From Antribacter gilvus (GTDB lineage: Bacteria > Actinomycetota > Actinomycetes > Actinomycetales > Cellulomonadaceae): a DNA stretch of 64,000 nt. Location: assembly GCF_003946865.1 (NCBI RefSeq), contig NZ_QXTH01000009.1:236032-300031 (forward strand). Reading direction: 5' to 3'. Each line of letters starts with the position of its first letter. The stretch's first letter is position 1. Shown piece after piece: positions 24,708 through 33,363 of this stretch. The translations under genes and the position numbers were made by a program. The notes under the pieces were generated by a model. That model was not told the origin of the DNA, did no database searches, and saw nothing but the letters and a program-made list of their open reading frames with translations.

Positions 24708-24962
24708 ATGAGCGACCGTTCACGCTACGGATACGCACACCGCAAGGTGCGCAAGCAGTGGGAGCCGATCGTCGCTGATGGTGGCGTCGACTGCGCGAGG
24801 TGCAACCAGCCCATCGAGCCCGGCACACCCTGGGACCTCGGCCACGTGCCAGGTTCCGCCACCGAGTACGCAGGGCCGATGCACCAGGGCTGCAACCGGA
24901 ACACGATGGCCGAACAGCGAGCGCTTGTGGCGGCTGTGAGTGAATACCGCTGGTTCGTGTAA
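24708..24962 (+). CDS. Small HNH endonuclease near terminase
   Basis: 84 residues. CARCNQPIEPGTPWDLGHVP, then GPMHQGCNRN: a zinc-bound HNH/treble-clef core with Cys pairs, the DLGH His and the closing His/Cys/Asn. Small HNH proteins next to terminase genes are known to be needed for DNA packaging in HK97-type phages. Divergent from the DUF4429-like gene, with a shared 36-bp intergenic region. Confidence 0.8.
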   Translation: MSDRSRYGYAHRKVRKQWEPIVADGGVDCARCNQPIEPGTPWDLGHVPGSATEYAGPMHQGCNRNTMAEQRALVAAVSEYRWFV

Positions 24963-25019
24963 AACCGCAGGTCAGAGGCCTGGAATCTTTAAGAACTGCG
25001 TGCCCGAAATGACCGCGCA

Positions 25020-25062
25020 GTCACCAATTTTTTTTCGCGCGCGAGCGTCGGGGGTTTTCGCC
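25020..25062. other. Candidate cos site upstream of the small terminase
   Basis: CACCAATTTTTTTTCGCGCG followed by CGAGCG and GGGGGTTTT, in an otherwise GC-rich genome. A T-run followed by alternating CG just before terminase genes is the usual setting for cohesive-end sites in cos-type actinophages. The exact nick positions cannot be read from the sequence. Confidence 0.5.
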
Positions 25063-25449
25063 ATGGACTCGACCGGCGACAGGCTCCGAGCGCTCGCGAC
25101 CGACGAGACGGACGCGCGCACGCTGGCACTGCTCACCGAGGCCGCGAGGATCGCCGACAGGCTGGACGACCTCGACGACATCATCGCCGGCAAGGGCGTC
25201 CTGCAACTGCTCAGGTTCCGCCTGGTTGACGACGAAGGCCGGGTGGCTGAGGTCAAGTTCGACGGGGTTCTCGCCGAGTCTCGCCAGCAGGCGACGGCTT
25301 TGCGCGGGATCCTCGCGCAGCTCGGAGTCCCGAAGGTGGAGGCAGTGAAGCCGGAGCGGAGGTCGGGACTTGACCAGCTCCGCGCTCGCCGTGAAGCCCG
25401 CGCTGCTGCCCAAGGGTCAGCAGACGCCGCGGGTTCTGCATCGCCCTGA
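25063..25449 (+). CDS. Terminase small subunit (probable)
   Basis: 128 residues from ATG 25063; an ATG at 25009 is in the same frame. Acidic helical N-terminal part (RLRALATDETDARTLALLTE), then a linker, an alpha/beta middle and a basic C-terminus (QLRARREARAAAQ). Placed between HNH and the large terminase, overlapping the latter by 80 bp, as small terminase genes do. Would recognise cos and load the large subunit. Assignment is mainly from position. Confidence 0.65.
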   Translation: MDSTGDRLRALATDETDARTLALLTEAARIADRLDDLDDIIAGKGVLQLLRFRLVDDEGRVAEVKFDGVLAESRQQATALRGILAQLGVPKVEAVKPERRSGLDQLRARREARAAAQGSADAAGSASP

Positions 25450-26908
25450 GTTCGACAGCGAGGACGACGCGCGTGACGCGATCGACCTGATGGAGTTGTG
25501 CGGGCAGATCCTCGACGTGTGGCAGTGCCTGCTCGTGTGCATGACGCTCGCGACCCGGGGCGGCCGGCTGGCAGCCTCGACGGTCGGGGCGCTCGTTGCC
25601 CGGCAGAACGGCAAGGGCGGCTGGCTCGAAGCGGTGGCCGTGTGGTCCCTGTTCGAGGCGCACCTGACCGGTCGGCAGTTCGGCACGAACCCGAAGCAGC
25701 CCGGCCGGAAGAACTTCACGCTGTGGACCGCGCACGAGCTGAAGACGTCCGACGAGGCGTACCTGCGCGTGAAGGCGCTCATCCAGGCGAACGACGACCT
25801 GGCCGCCGAGGTGGTGCGCTGGGACGGTGGGCTCACCGGGCAGCACGTCATCGAACTCCGCGACGGCTCGCGCCTCGCGTTCCTGGCCCGCTCGAAGTCG
25901 TCCGGTCGTGGCTTCTCGCCGCGCCGCGTGATCTTCGACGAGTCACAGCAGTTCTCCGCTCTGGCACACCGCGCGATGCTGTACGCGACGTCGGCGCAGG
26001 GCACGAACCGGCAGCTCATCTACACGGGCACCGTGCCGTCGGAGGAGAACGACTCCGAGGTCTGGACGGGCATCCGGGACATCGGCCGCAAGGGCGTCTC
26101 GGAGCGGGCGGCATGGGCAGAGTGGACCCCGGTCGGGAGCGACGACCCGGCCGCGAAGATCGACCCCGAGTCGTGGGATGTCCGGGCATCCTCCAACCCG
26201 GCGCTCGGCACGGACAGGCTGCTGCACGAGACGATCGACGCCGAGTGGGAAGCGGCGCAGTCGGACATCGACGGCTTCCTTCGCGAGCGCCTGTCGGTGT
26301 GGCCGTCGCTCGACGCGGGCACGGGCGTCATCAGCGCTCAGGCGTGGGCCGACTGTCAGGGCGCCCTGGTCGAACCGACCGGCCCCGTGACCCTCACCGT
26401 CGAGACGCAGCTCGACCGGCAGGCTACGGCGCTCATCCTGGTGGGCGCCGGTGACGACGGGGTTCCTCAGGTGCGCGTCGCCGTCCAGGCTCCCGGCGTC
26501 AGCTGGGTGCCCGAGATGGTGGCCGACATCTGCGACGCGCAGCCGTCCGTTAGGGCGGTCGTGCTCGACGGGAAGGGTCCGGCGGGTCCGCTCGAGGACG
26601 ACATCGCCGAGGCGCTCGACGCCGCGGGCCTGGACGTCGACCTCGTCATCGCGACGACGTCCGACTTCGCCGAGGCGTGCGCGATGGCTGAGGACGCGAT
26701 CAACGAGCGGGCCATCCGCCACGACGACGACCCGGTGCTGAACGCCGCGGTCCGGGGGGCGGTGAAGCAGACGATGGGCGACGCGGACAAGTGGTCCCGG
26801 CGCAAGGGCGGTGCGTCTGTCGTGGCGCTGGCGGGCATGTCCCTCGGCCTGTGGCAGTACCGGCGCCTGGCGGCGATGGAGTACGACCTGATGGATTCCG
26901 TGCTGTGA
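25370..26908 (+). CDS. Terminase large subunit
   Basis: 512 residues; TTG start with CGGAGG 8 nt upstream. ATP-driven packaging motor and nuclease. Walker A-like VARQNGKGG (about residues 76-84), Walker B RVIFDESQQF (about 185-194), coupling motif YTGTVP, and C-terminal nuclease Asp residues in VVLDGKGPAGP and the RHDDDP region. Usual length for HK97-type large terminases. The 80-bp overlap with the small subunit suggests coupled translation. Confidence 0.92.
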   Translation: MTSSALAVKPALLPKGQQTPRVLHRPEFDSEDDARDAIDLMELCGQILDVWQCLLVCMTLATRGGRLAASTVGALVARQNGKGGWLEAVAVWSLFEAHLTGRQFGTNPKQPGRKNFTLWTAHELKTSDEAYLRVKALIQANDDLAAEVVRWDGGLTGQHVIELRDGSRLAFLARSKSSGRGFSPRRVIFDESQQFSALAHRAMLYATSAQGTNRQLIYTGTVPSEENDSEVWTGIRDIGRKGVSERAAWAEWTPVGSDDPAAKIDPESWDVRASSNPALGTDRLLHETIDAEWEAAQSDIDGFLRERLSVWPSLDAGTGVISAQAWADCQGALVEPTGPVTLTVETQLDRQATALILVGAGDDGVPQVRVAVQAPGVSWVPEMVADICDAQPSVRAVVLDGKGPAGPLEDDIAEALDAAGLDVDLVIATTSDFAEACAMAEDAINERAIRHDDDPVLNAAVRGAVKQTMGDADKWSRRKGGASVVALAGMSLGLWQYRRLAAMEYDLMDSVL

Positions 26909-26918
26909 GGGAGGCGCC

Positions 26919-28082
26919 GTGAAGCTCTCGGAGCGCATCGCCTCCCTGTTCTGGCCGCCTGCTGCTGCGGCGCGGTCCATGTCCGGATGGGCGGAGTGGG
27001 AGGCGGGCGGTCCGTCGCCCGGCTCCCGTCAGGACGCGACGCACCTCGTGCCGTTCTTCGGCGCGGTGCGTCACATCGTCGACTTCATGTCGACGCTGCC
27101 GGTGGACGCCTACCGCAAGGACGGCGACTCTCGGGTACGCGCCCCACTGCCGCGCCTGGTGACCCGCCTCGACGAGCCGGGAGACATCGGCTTCGGCCAG
27201 TGGGTCGGGCAGTGGGCGTACGGCCAGGCGGTGCACGGCAACTCGGTCGGCTGGGTGACCGCGACGGACGGCTTCGGCTTCCCGATCGCGATCCGGTGGC
27301 TGAACCGGTCGGACTGGTCGCTGAACGAGACGACGAAGATGTGGACGATCTACGGCGAGCAGGTGCCGTACGGGTCGTCCCGCATCGTGCACTCGCCGTG
27401 GATCGTGCCCGCCGGCTGCATCCTCGGTGTGTCCCCGCTGGATCACTTCCGCACCTTCTGGCAGGCGGGCCGCTCGGCGCAGGAGTACGCCGACCTGTCG
27501 CGTGGTGGGGGCCTGCCCCCGGCCACGCTGAAGAACACGGCGAAGACGCTCGACGCCGCGGTGGCGCAGCGCATCCAGGCGCGCGCGGCGAAGTCGTTCG
27601 CTTCGGGGCTGCCGTTCGTGACCGGCAGCGACTGGGAGCTCAACGTCACCGCGGTCCCGCCGAACCAGGCGCAGTTCCTGGCGACGATGCAGTTCACCGC
27701 CAACCAGACGGCCGCGATCTTCGGTATCGACCCGCGCGAGATCGGCGGCAGCGCGACCGAGTCGCTGACGTACGCGACCGACGAGTCACGCTCGCTGAAC
27801 CGGGCGAACAACATGCGGCCCTACCTGGTCCGCTTCGAGCAGCTGATCGCGCGCATGCTGCCCGAACGGCAGTACCTGAGGCTCAACGTCGACGCGACCA
27901 TCCGCACCGACATCAAGACGCGGACCGAGGTCATCGGCGCCCAGCTCAAGGACGGCCGCCTGAACCTCGACGAGGCTCGCGCGCTCGAGGACCGGCCCCC
28001 GCTGCCGAACGGCCAGGGCCAGGCCTACAACATCCCCCGGCCGAACGGCGCGCCGGTGATCCGGAACGGAGACGAACCATGA
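26919..28082 (+). CDS. HK97-type portal protein
   Basis: 387 residues; GTG with GAGGGAGG 6 nt upstream. Forms the dodecameric DNA entry ring at the capsid vertex. Typical blocks: HIVDFMSTLPVDAYRKDGD, QWAYGQAVHGNSVGW, SPWIVPAGCILGVSPLDHFR and IFGIDPREIGG, with TYATDESRSLNRANNMRPYL. 4-bp overlap with the protease gene. Confidence 0.92.
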   Translation: MKLSERIASLFWPPAAAARSMSGWAEWEAGGPSPGSRQDATHLVPFFGAVRHIVDFMSTLPVDAYRKDGDSRVRAPLPRLVTRLDEPGDIGFGQWVGQWAYGQAVHGNSVGWVTATDGFGFPIAIRWLNRSDWSLNETTKMWTIYGEQVPYGSSRIVHSPWIVPAGCILGVSPLDHFRTFWQAGRSAQEYADLSRGGGLPPATLKNTAKTLDAAVAQRIQARAAKSFASGLPFVTGSDWELNVTAVPPNQAQFLATMQFTANQTAAIFGIDPREIGGSATESLTYATDESRSLNRANNMRPYLVRFEQLIARMLPERQYLRLNVDATIRTDIKTRTEVIGAQLKDGRLNLDEARALEDRPPLPNGQGQAYNIPRPNGAPVIRNGDEP

Positions 28083-28738
28083 CTGAGGCTGAGCGGCGGT
28101 TCACGTCGGTCGCGGTGGAAACCCGCGCCGGCAAGACGAACGCCATGACGATCGGCGGCTATGCCGCGAAGTTCGACCGCATGTCGCAGAACCTGGGCGG
28201 GTTCGTCGAGCGCATCGCACCGACGTTCTTCAACAAGTCGCGTGGCGACGGCTGGCCGGGTGTCATCGCCCGGTACAACCACGACGACAACATGGTTCTC
28301 GGCACGTCCCGGGCGGGCACGCTGCGGCTGGGTCTCGACGAGATCGGGCTCGCGTACGACGTCGAGCTGCCGAGCTCGCGCGCGGACGTCTACGAGCTCG
28401 TCCAGCGCGGCGACGTCGCACAGTCGTCGTTCGCGTTCATCGTCTTCGAGGACGACTGGACGCAGTCCGACCAGGGCTTCCCGCTGCGCACGCTCGTCAG
28501 CGGGCGGCTGCTCGACGTCGCCCCGGTGAACACCCCGGCGTACGAGGACACCTCGGTCGTGACCCGCGGCGCGCTGGACTCCCTGGCGCGCAAGTTCGAC
28601 GCCGACCCGGCCGAGGTCCGCCAGCTCGCGCAGGCGAACGAGCTCAGCCGGTTCTTCAAGCGCACGGACGCCCCGAGCGACCAGGAGCGCAGGCGTTCCG
28701 CTCAGGCGGCCCTCGCCAAGGTGATGAGCCTGCGCTAG
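28079..28738 (+). CDS. HK97-family prohead protease
   Basis: 219 residues. Serine protease that cuts the capsid delta domain during maturation. Pattern: GYAAKFDRMSQNLGGFVERI, then VIARYNHDDNMVLG (catalytic His), LGLAYDVELP and DVAQSSFAFIV (catalytic Ser), then the VAPVNTPAYEDTSV strand. The C-terminus is helical and basic. ATGA overlap with the portal gene. Confidence 0.92.
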   Translation: MTEAERRFTSVAVETRAGKTNAMTIGGYAAKFDRMSQNLGGFVERIAPTFFNKSRGDGWPGVIARYNHDDNMVLGTSRAGTLRLGLDEIGLAYDVELPSSRADVYELVQRGDVAQSSFAFIVFEDDWTQSDQGFPLRTLVSGRLLDVAPVNTPAYEDTSVVTRGALDSLARKFDADPAEVRQLAQANELSRFFKRTDAPSDQERRRSAQAALAKVMSLR

Positions 28739-28746
28739 ACCGACCA

Positions 28747-28790
28747 CCGCTTGACCGAACGGGCAGGGCGACCCCACCCGTTTCAAGCGG
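28747..28790 (+). other. Stem-loop between protease and capsid
   Basis: CCGCTTGA/TCAAGCGG with an inner AACGGG/CCCGTT stem and a 3-nt bulge. A GCAGGGCGACCC motif is repeated in the loop and 46 bp downstream. It may raise capsid mRNA stability or end the upstream message. Function unproven. Confidence 0.5.
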
Positions 28791-28872
28791 TTCCGCAACA
28801 CCCGCAATCCGGCAGGGCGACCCCCACCGGGACTCAACCAGATCCACGAGTCCCCAGAAGGGGGAGACTGTC

Positions 28873-30105
28873 ATGACCAGCATCGCAGACACCCTGATGG
28901 AGCGCCGCGCGGCGCTCATCACCAAGGCCCAGGAGATCGCCACCAAGGGCGTGACCGAGGGCCGTGACCTGTCGGTCGAGGAGCAGACCGATTTCGACCA
29001 GATGATCGCCGAGGCGGAGACGCTCGCGAAGCGGGCGTCGGCCATCGCCGAGGGCGAGCAGCGAGGCCGTGAGCTCGAGGAGTCGTTCCGCTCGGTCACC
29101 GGGCGCGACCCGCAGAAGGCGTCCGAGGGCAAGTCGTCCGAGTTCGAGACGTGGGCGCGCAACGCCCGTGTCGGCGACGGCTACGACATCGCGCCCGTGC
29201 GCGGTGCCGAGGCTCGCGCGATCCGCAACCGCGGGGCTGAGACCCGTGACATGTCCGCCACCGGCGGCGTCGGCCCCAACGGGGTCTACGGCCAGCTGTG
29301 GGAGTACGCGGTCAGCACGACGCAGCTCCTCCAGGCCGGTGTGGACATCATCAACACCGCGGACGGCAACACGCTGCCCATGCCGCGCGCTACCGCGCAC
29401 GCGGCGACGGACGGCGCTGCTGTCGCGGCCCACGGCGCGATCGTCGAGTCGGACTCGACGATCGACACGGTGAACCTGTCGGTCGCGAAGTACGGCTTCC
29501 TGACGGACGTCCCGACCGAGCTGGTTCAGGACGTGACGTTCGACCTGGAGGGCTACATCGCCCGCAACGCCGGGCGCGCGCTCGGCCGCCGTATCAGCCA
29601 GGTCGCGGCTGCCGCCGCCATCGCCGGCTTCACCACGGCCGGTGTCACCGGCCCGGTGGGCACGTCGACCACCCTCGGCAGCCAGACCACCGCGGGGCAG
29701 GGTTCCGACCTGCTGGTGGACCTGTTCCACTCGGTGCTCAACGACTACCGCAACGGGGCCGCGTGGGTGATGGGCGACCCGACGGCCGCCATGATCCGCA
29801 AGCTCAAGACGAGCACCGGCGAGCTGGTGTGGCAGCCCGCGCTCACGGCCGGTGACCCGGACCTGGTCCTGGGCAAGCCGGTCTACATCGACTCGTTCTT
29901 CGCCACCCCGGCGGCGAACGCGAAGTCGATCTTCTTCGGCGACTGGTCGGCGCTGAAGGTCCGCATCGCCGGCGGCCTGCGCTTCGAGCGGTCGGCGGAG
30001 TACCACTTCGGCAACGACCAGGTGACGTTCCGTGCGCTGGTGCGCACCGGCGCCGTCGCCATCGACCCGAACGCCGTCAAGTTCTTCGCCCACTCGGCGA
30101 CCTGA
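28873..30105 (+). CDS. HK97-type major capsid protein
   Basis: 410 residues; ATG with AAGGGGGAGA upstream. An N-terminal helical scaffold (delta domain, about 1-105; coiled-coil-like RRAALITKAQEIATKG and DFDQMIAEAETLAKR), then the HK97 fold: GVYGQLWEYAVSTTQLLQ, DTVNLSVAKYGFLTDVPTEL, VMGDPTAAMIRKLK and FFGDWSALKVRIAGG. Cleavage by the upstream protease is expected near residue 105. Confidence 0.93.
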   Translation: MTSIADTLMERRAALITKAQEIATKGVTEGRDLSVEEQTDFDQMIAEAETLAKRASAIAEGEQRGRELEESFRSVTGRDPQKASEGKSSEFETWARNARVGDGYDIAPVRGAEARAIRNRGAETRDMSATGGVGPNGVYGQLWEYAVSTTQLLQAGVDIINTADGNTLPMPRATAHAATDGAAVAAHGAIVESDSTIDTVNLSVAKYGFLTDVPTELVQDVTFDLEGYIARNAGRALGRRISQVAAAAAIAGFTTAGVTGPVGTSTTLGSQTTAGQGSDLLVDLFHSVLNDYRNGAAWVMGDPTAAMIRKLKTSTGELVWQPALTAGDPDLVLGKPVYIDSFFATPAANAKSIFFGDWSALKVRIAGGLRFERSAEYHFGNDQVTFRALVRTGAVAIDPNAVKFFAHSAT

Positions 30106-30115
30106 TCTTGACACC

Positions 30116-30156
30116 GGGTGGGGGCGCCCCTGGGTGAATCCCGGCGCCCCCCACCC
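30116..30156 (+). terminator. Hairpin after the capsid gene
   Basis: GGGTGGGGGCGCC pairs with GGCGCCCCCCACCC across a 14-nt loop (one bulge), 10 bp after the capsid stop. It probably reduces read-through so that capsid mRNA is most abundant. Confidence 0.6.
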
Positions 30157-30189
30157 ACCACCCGGCCCGACGGTCACAGGAGGTTCGTC

Positions 30190-30423
30190 ATGAAGGTTCG
30201 AGTGAAGGTCCGTCCTTCGGGTCTCATCAACGGCCGCGTGTGGCCCGAGGTCGGCGAGACGATCGACCTGCCCGACTCCGTCGTGGTCGGCATGCTGAAC
30301 GCGGGCCAGGTCGAGGCGGTCAAGGCCGCACCCGCCGAGCCGGAGAAGGCCGTGCCGGTCGCCGACGACGTCGAGAAGGCAGTACCGGCCCCGGCGAGGC
30401 GCCGCGCCACGCGGAAGCGGTGA
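30190..30423 (+). CDS. Small head-tail region protein
   Basis: 77 residues; ATG with AGGAGG 7 nt upstream. A beta-rich N-terminus (VKVRPSGLINGRVWPEVGET) is followed by a Pro/Ala/Lys/Arg-rich tail. The small beta domain with basic tail is common directly after capsid genes; role unknown, possibly head-tail joining or capsid decoration. Confidence 0.6.
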   Translation: MKVRVKVRPSGLINGRVWPEVGETIDLPDSVVVGMLNAGQVEAVKAAPAEPEKAVPVADDVEKAVPAPARRRATRKR

Positions 30424-30427
30424 CCCG

Positions 30428-30937
30428 GTGGCCTTCATCACCACCGCCGACGTGCAGGCCGCGCTGGGCAGCGTCCAGGCGTCCAAGCAGGGCGACCTGG
30501 CGCTCTTGGTCGACACGGCTCAGGAGGTCGTCGAGTCGATCGTCGGCAAGGTGGAGGTCGGCACGGCGACGCATCCGGTTCCTACCGGGCACCGCACCGC
30601 GTACCTTCCGCTGAACGCGCGCAACGTCACGGTCACCGTGGACGGCGTCGCGTTCGCCGCCGACGTCGACCTCGCAGCGGGCATCGTGTCCGGTCTGCCG
30701 TCGTCAGGGGTCGTCGTCGTCTCGTACCAGGCGGGCTGGGCGGCGGCGGACATCCCCGCCACCGTCAAGCTCGCCGCCGTGGAGATGGCCGTGCACCTGT
30801 GGAAGTCGGGACGCCAGACCGTCAACCGTGGCGCGCCCGGCCCGTCCACCGACGCCACCACCCCGTACGGGTTCGCCATCCCGCGCCGCGTGCGCGAGCT
30901 CTGCGCCACCGTCTCGGACGACCCCGGGTTCGCCTGA
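30428..30937 (+). CDS. Head-tail connector (gp6-like adaptor)
   Basis: 169 residues; GTG start 4 bp after the previous stop. Helical N-terminus (TTADVQAALGSVQ, LLVDTAQEVVESIVG) and C-terminal helix (KLAAVEMAVHLWKSG) around a beta insert: the usual layout of HK97 gp6-type adaptors that bind the portal ring. The C-terminus IPRRVRELCA is typical. The next gene starts in the stop codon (TGATG). Confidence 0.75.
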   Translation: MAFITTADVQAALGSVQASKQGDLALLVDTAQEVVESIVGKVEVGTATHPVPTGHRTAYLPLNARNVTVTVDGVAFAADVDLAAGIVSGLPSSGVVVVSYQAGWAAADIPATVKLAAVEMAVHLWKSGRQTVNRGAPGPSTDATTPYGFAIPRRVRELCATVSDDPGFA

Positions 30938-31413
30938 TGCCCACGTCCACCGCCACGCTCGGCCACGACTTCAAGGCCGCGATGCTCACGGCGATCCGCT
31001 CCCTCGTCGACCCGGCGCAGGTGTTCACCTCGTGGGGTCACCCTGGCGTGGCGGGTCAGAGCTGGGACGACGTCATCGCCGTGGACGAGGTCGAGATCGA
31101 GCAGGCCGTCGCCACGATGGGGACGAACCGTTCCCGCGAGGAGACGCTGCGGCTCACCGTGTGGATCGCCTGCTTCCGCGCGGGCAACAACGACGACCTG
31201 GAGAAGGTCTGCGCCGACCGCGCCGTGGACCTGCTGCGCCTCATCGAGCACCACGTCCGCCAGACGGACACGACTCTGGGCGGCGTCGTCCGGCACTGCT
31301 TCCTGACCGGCTACCGCGAGCGCGGCGACTCCCGTGAGGCGCTGCTGGCGGACGGCCGCCGTGTCGAGGTCGAGGCCACGTTCACCGCCCAAGCACGAGT
31401 CACCGGCCCGTAG
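30937..31413 (+). CDS. Tail terminator-like protein
   Basis: 158 residues; ATG overlaps the connector stop. Alpha/beta protein with QVFTSWGHPGVAG, then RSREETLRLTVWIACFRAGN and a RRVEVEATFTAQARV final strand, the layout of neck or tail-terminator proteins that cap the tail tube. Position between connector and tube protein agrees. Confidence 0.65.
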   Translation: MPTSTATLGHDFKAAMLTAIRSLVDPAQVFTSWGHPGVAGQSWDDVIAVDEVEIEQAVATMGTNRSREETLRLTVWIACFRAGNNDDLEKVCADRAVDLLRLIEHHVRQTDTTLGGVVRHCFLTGYRERGDSREALLADGRRVEVEATFTAQARVTGP

Positions 31414-31575
31414 CGCCAGAAGGGGTCATCCGCCACGAGGGCGAATGACCCCTTCCAGAGGCGGCGCCGCTGAGCTAACCGCCACACCGAGCTCTTTGCG
31501 GCCCCGGGACCGCCGCAGCTTGCGCCGCTACTGAGCATCCAGCCTACATCACCGGACCCTGACCAGGAGCCAGTC
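31414..31575 (+). other. 162-bp noncoding gap in the late operon, structured
   Basis: No convincing ORF. It starts with a hairpin: GAAGGGGTCAT (31419-31429) pairs with ATGACCCCTTC (31445-31455), with an inner CGCC/GGCG stem. A D-arm-like GCTGAGCTAACCGCC follows at 31469-31483, without the rest of a tRNA. Otherwise nothing recognised. Confidence 0.5.
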
Positions 31576-31845
31576 ATGCCCAAGATCAAGAACGTCTCCC
31601 GCTTCGGTGCGCTCGACGTGCCGCTGCTCGGGCGCATCGTCGACGCCGACGAGGTGATCGAGGTGACCGACGAGCAGGCTTCACGGCTGCTCGACCAGGC
31701 CGACAACTGGCGGCCGTTCCACCCGACCGACGAGAACGACCCGCTGCGCGGACAGGCGCTCGACGAGGCGCTCAAGGCGGCGGGCCTGCCCATCACCGGA
31801 TCTGCCGACGAGAAGCGTCAGCGCCTCGTCGACGCTCGCCGATAG
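31576..31845 (+). CDS. Hypothetical tail-region protein
   Basis: 89 residues; ATG with CAGGAG upstream. N-terminal beta part (SRFGALDVPLLGRIVDADEV) and C-terminal SAP-like helical hairpin (LDEALKAAGLPITGSADEKR). Small proteins of this form sit between connector and tube genes in actinophages; role unknown. Confidence 0.6.
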   Translation: MPKIKNVSRFGALDVPLLGRIVDADEVIEVTDEQASRLLDQADNWRPFHPTDENDPLRGQALDEALKAAGLPITGSADEKRQRLVDARR

Positions 31846-31854
31846 GAGACGGCC

Positions 31855-32883
31855 ATGACCACGCAGCTCGACTGCTCGATTGGACTCAAGAAGGAGACGA
31901 CGTACGGCACGCCCGTCACCGTCGACCAGTTCCTCGAGTTCGAGTCCGAGAGCCTGAACCGTACCGCGGAGTTCGCGCAGGGCGAGGGTATGCGGGTTGG
32001 CTCGCGCATCCCGCTCGCGAACCGCAACTTCCTCGGCCGTGAGCAGGTCGACGGCGACATCAACCTCGTCGCGACGACGAAGGCGCTCGGCGGCATCCTG
32101 GAGGCCGCGTTCGGCACCGTGACGAACACCCCCGTCCCCACGCAGGCAGGCGTGTTCCAGCAGGTGCACACGCCCGCGACGACGGACCCGCTGCCGTCGT
32201 ACACCATCCAGAAGGGCGTCCCGCCCGTGGGTGGCGGTGCGACTGTGCCGCTGACGTTCGCGGGCATGATGTGCAACCAGATCCAGTTCTCGGCCGACCC
32301 GGGCGGGCTGTTGCAGATCGGCACCACGTGGACCGGTCGCGAGGTGCTGCTGACGGGCACGCCGTACGCGGCGCCGTCGTACCCGGCGGGCCTGGACGTG
32401 TTCTCGTTCGTGCACGGCGCGATCGTGCTGGGCGGCACCGTCACCGCGGCGACGGCCGACGCGCTCGCCTCGGGCGGCACCGTGCTGGGCAACATCCGGT
32501 CGTTCAGCCTCCAGTGGAACCAGGGCCTCGACGACAACGTCCCGACCCTGGGCGCTCAGGGGCGCCGCAGCCGGCGCAACGTCGTCGGGCGGGGTGAGCT
32601 CTCCGGCTCGATCACGGCCGAGTTCACCGACACGAGCCTGCTCACCGCGCAGATGAACCGGTCGAACCTCGCGCTGCTGCTGACGTTCACGCACACGTCG
32701 ACGATCGGCACGTCGGCGAACCCCGTCGTCCAGATCCACGTGCCCGTCGTCAAGCTCGACAACGCGCTGCCGCAGTCGAACGGCGGAGACGTCATCGCCA
32801 CGCAGATTCCGTTCGTCGGCCTCCAGCCCGACGCGGGCCCGGCCATCCGTGTCGTCTACCGCACGACCGACCTGACGCCCTGA
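31855..32883 (+). CDS. Major tail tube protein
   Basis: 342 residues; ATG with AGGAGA 6 nt upstream. Beta-rich. The N-terminal IGLKKETTYGTPVTVDQFLE is the typical start of long actinophage tail tube proteins. A Gly/Ala-rich middle and a C-terminal immunoglobulin-like stretch follow. Builds the tail tube around the tape measure. Overlaps the next start by 1 nt. Confidence 0.85.
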   Translation: MTTQLDCSIGLKKETTYGTPVTVDQFLEFESESLNRTAEFAQGEGMRVGSRIPLANRNFLGREQVDGDINLVATTKALGGILEAAFGTVTNTPVPTQAGVFQQVHTPATTDPLPSYTIQKGVPPVGGGATVPLTFAGMMCNQIQFSADPGGLLQIGTTWTGREVLLTGTPYAAPSYPAGLDVFSFVHGAIVLGGTVTAATADALASGGTVLGNIRSFSLQWNQGLDDNVPTLGAQGRRSRRNVVGRGELSGSITAEFTDTSLLTAQMNRSNLALLLTFTHTSTIGTSANPVVQIHVPVVKLDNALPQSNGGDVIATQIPFVGLQPDAGPAIRVVYRTTDLTP

Positions 32884-33353
32884 TGTCCGAGTTCGACATC
32901 CGGTCGAACCTGCGGCAGTTCCTCGCGGACCTCAAGGAGTTCGAGCCGGCTCTCGCGCGGGACGTGCGCCGACGGATGCGCCGCTCGGGCGACTCGGCCA
33001 TCGCCGAGATGGGCCGGATCCTCGACGACTATCAGGGCGCGACCGACGTGCGGCACCCGCTCGGGTCGGCGCGCGAGGAGATCAAGTCGGGGCTGCGTCT
33101 GCGGGTCACCGCGGGCAAGACGCGCACCACGGTGCGGCTCGTCTCCACGAGGGGCGCGATCGCGAAGCCGATGAACATGCGCGAGTGGCGGCACCCGGTG
33201 TTCGGCCGCGAGGACACGTGGGCCGAGCAGGAGGGCACGGGCTATTTCAGCCTCGGTGCCGTGTCGCAGTCGGACGACCTCAAGCGCGAGCTGGAGGCCG
33301 CCATCAAGGTCGGCCTGGACGCGCTCGCGTCCAGGAACCCTGTCGTCGAGTAA
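32883..33353 (+). CDS. HK97 gp10-like tail completion protein
   Basis: 156 residues. A long basic helix (RSNLRQFLADLKEFEPALAR, DVRRRMRRSGDSA) is followed by a beta domain (LRLRVTAGKTRTTVRLVS) and MREWRHPVFGREDTW, the signature of HK97 gp10-like minor tail/neck proteins. The order (after the tube protein) is slightly unusual but seen in some actinophages. Confidence 0.7.
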   Translation: MSEFDIRSNLRQFLADLKEFEPALARDVRRRMRRSGDSAIAEMGRILDDYQGATDVRHPLGSAREEIKSGLRLRVTAGKTRTTVRLVSTRGAIAKPMNMREWRHPVFGREDTWAEQEGTGYFSLGAVSQSDDLKRELEAAIKVGLDALASRNPVVE

Positions 33354-33363
33354 GGGGCACATC

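Noticed and set aside
31460..31560. A tRNA gene on the minus strand
   Set aside because: Only a D-arm-like piece is present; no acceptor pairing, anticodon stem or T-loop.
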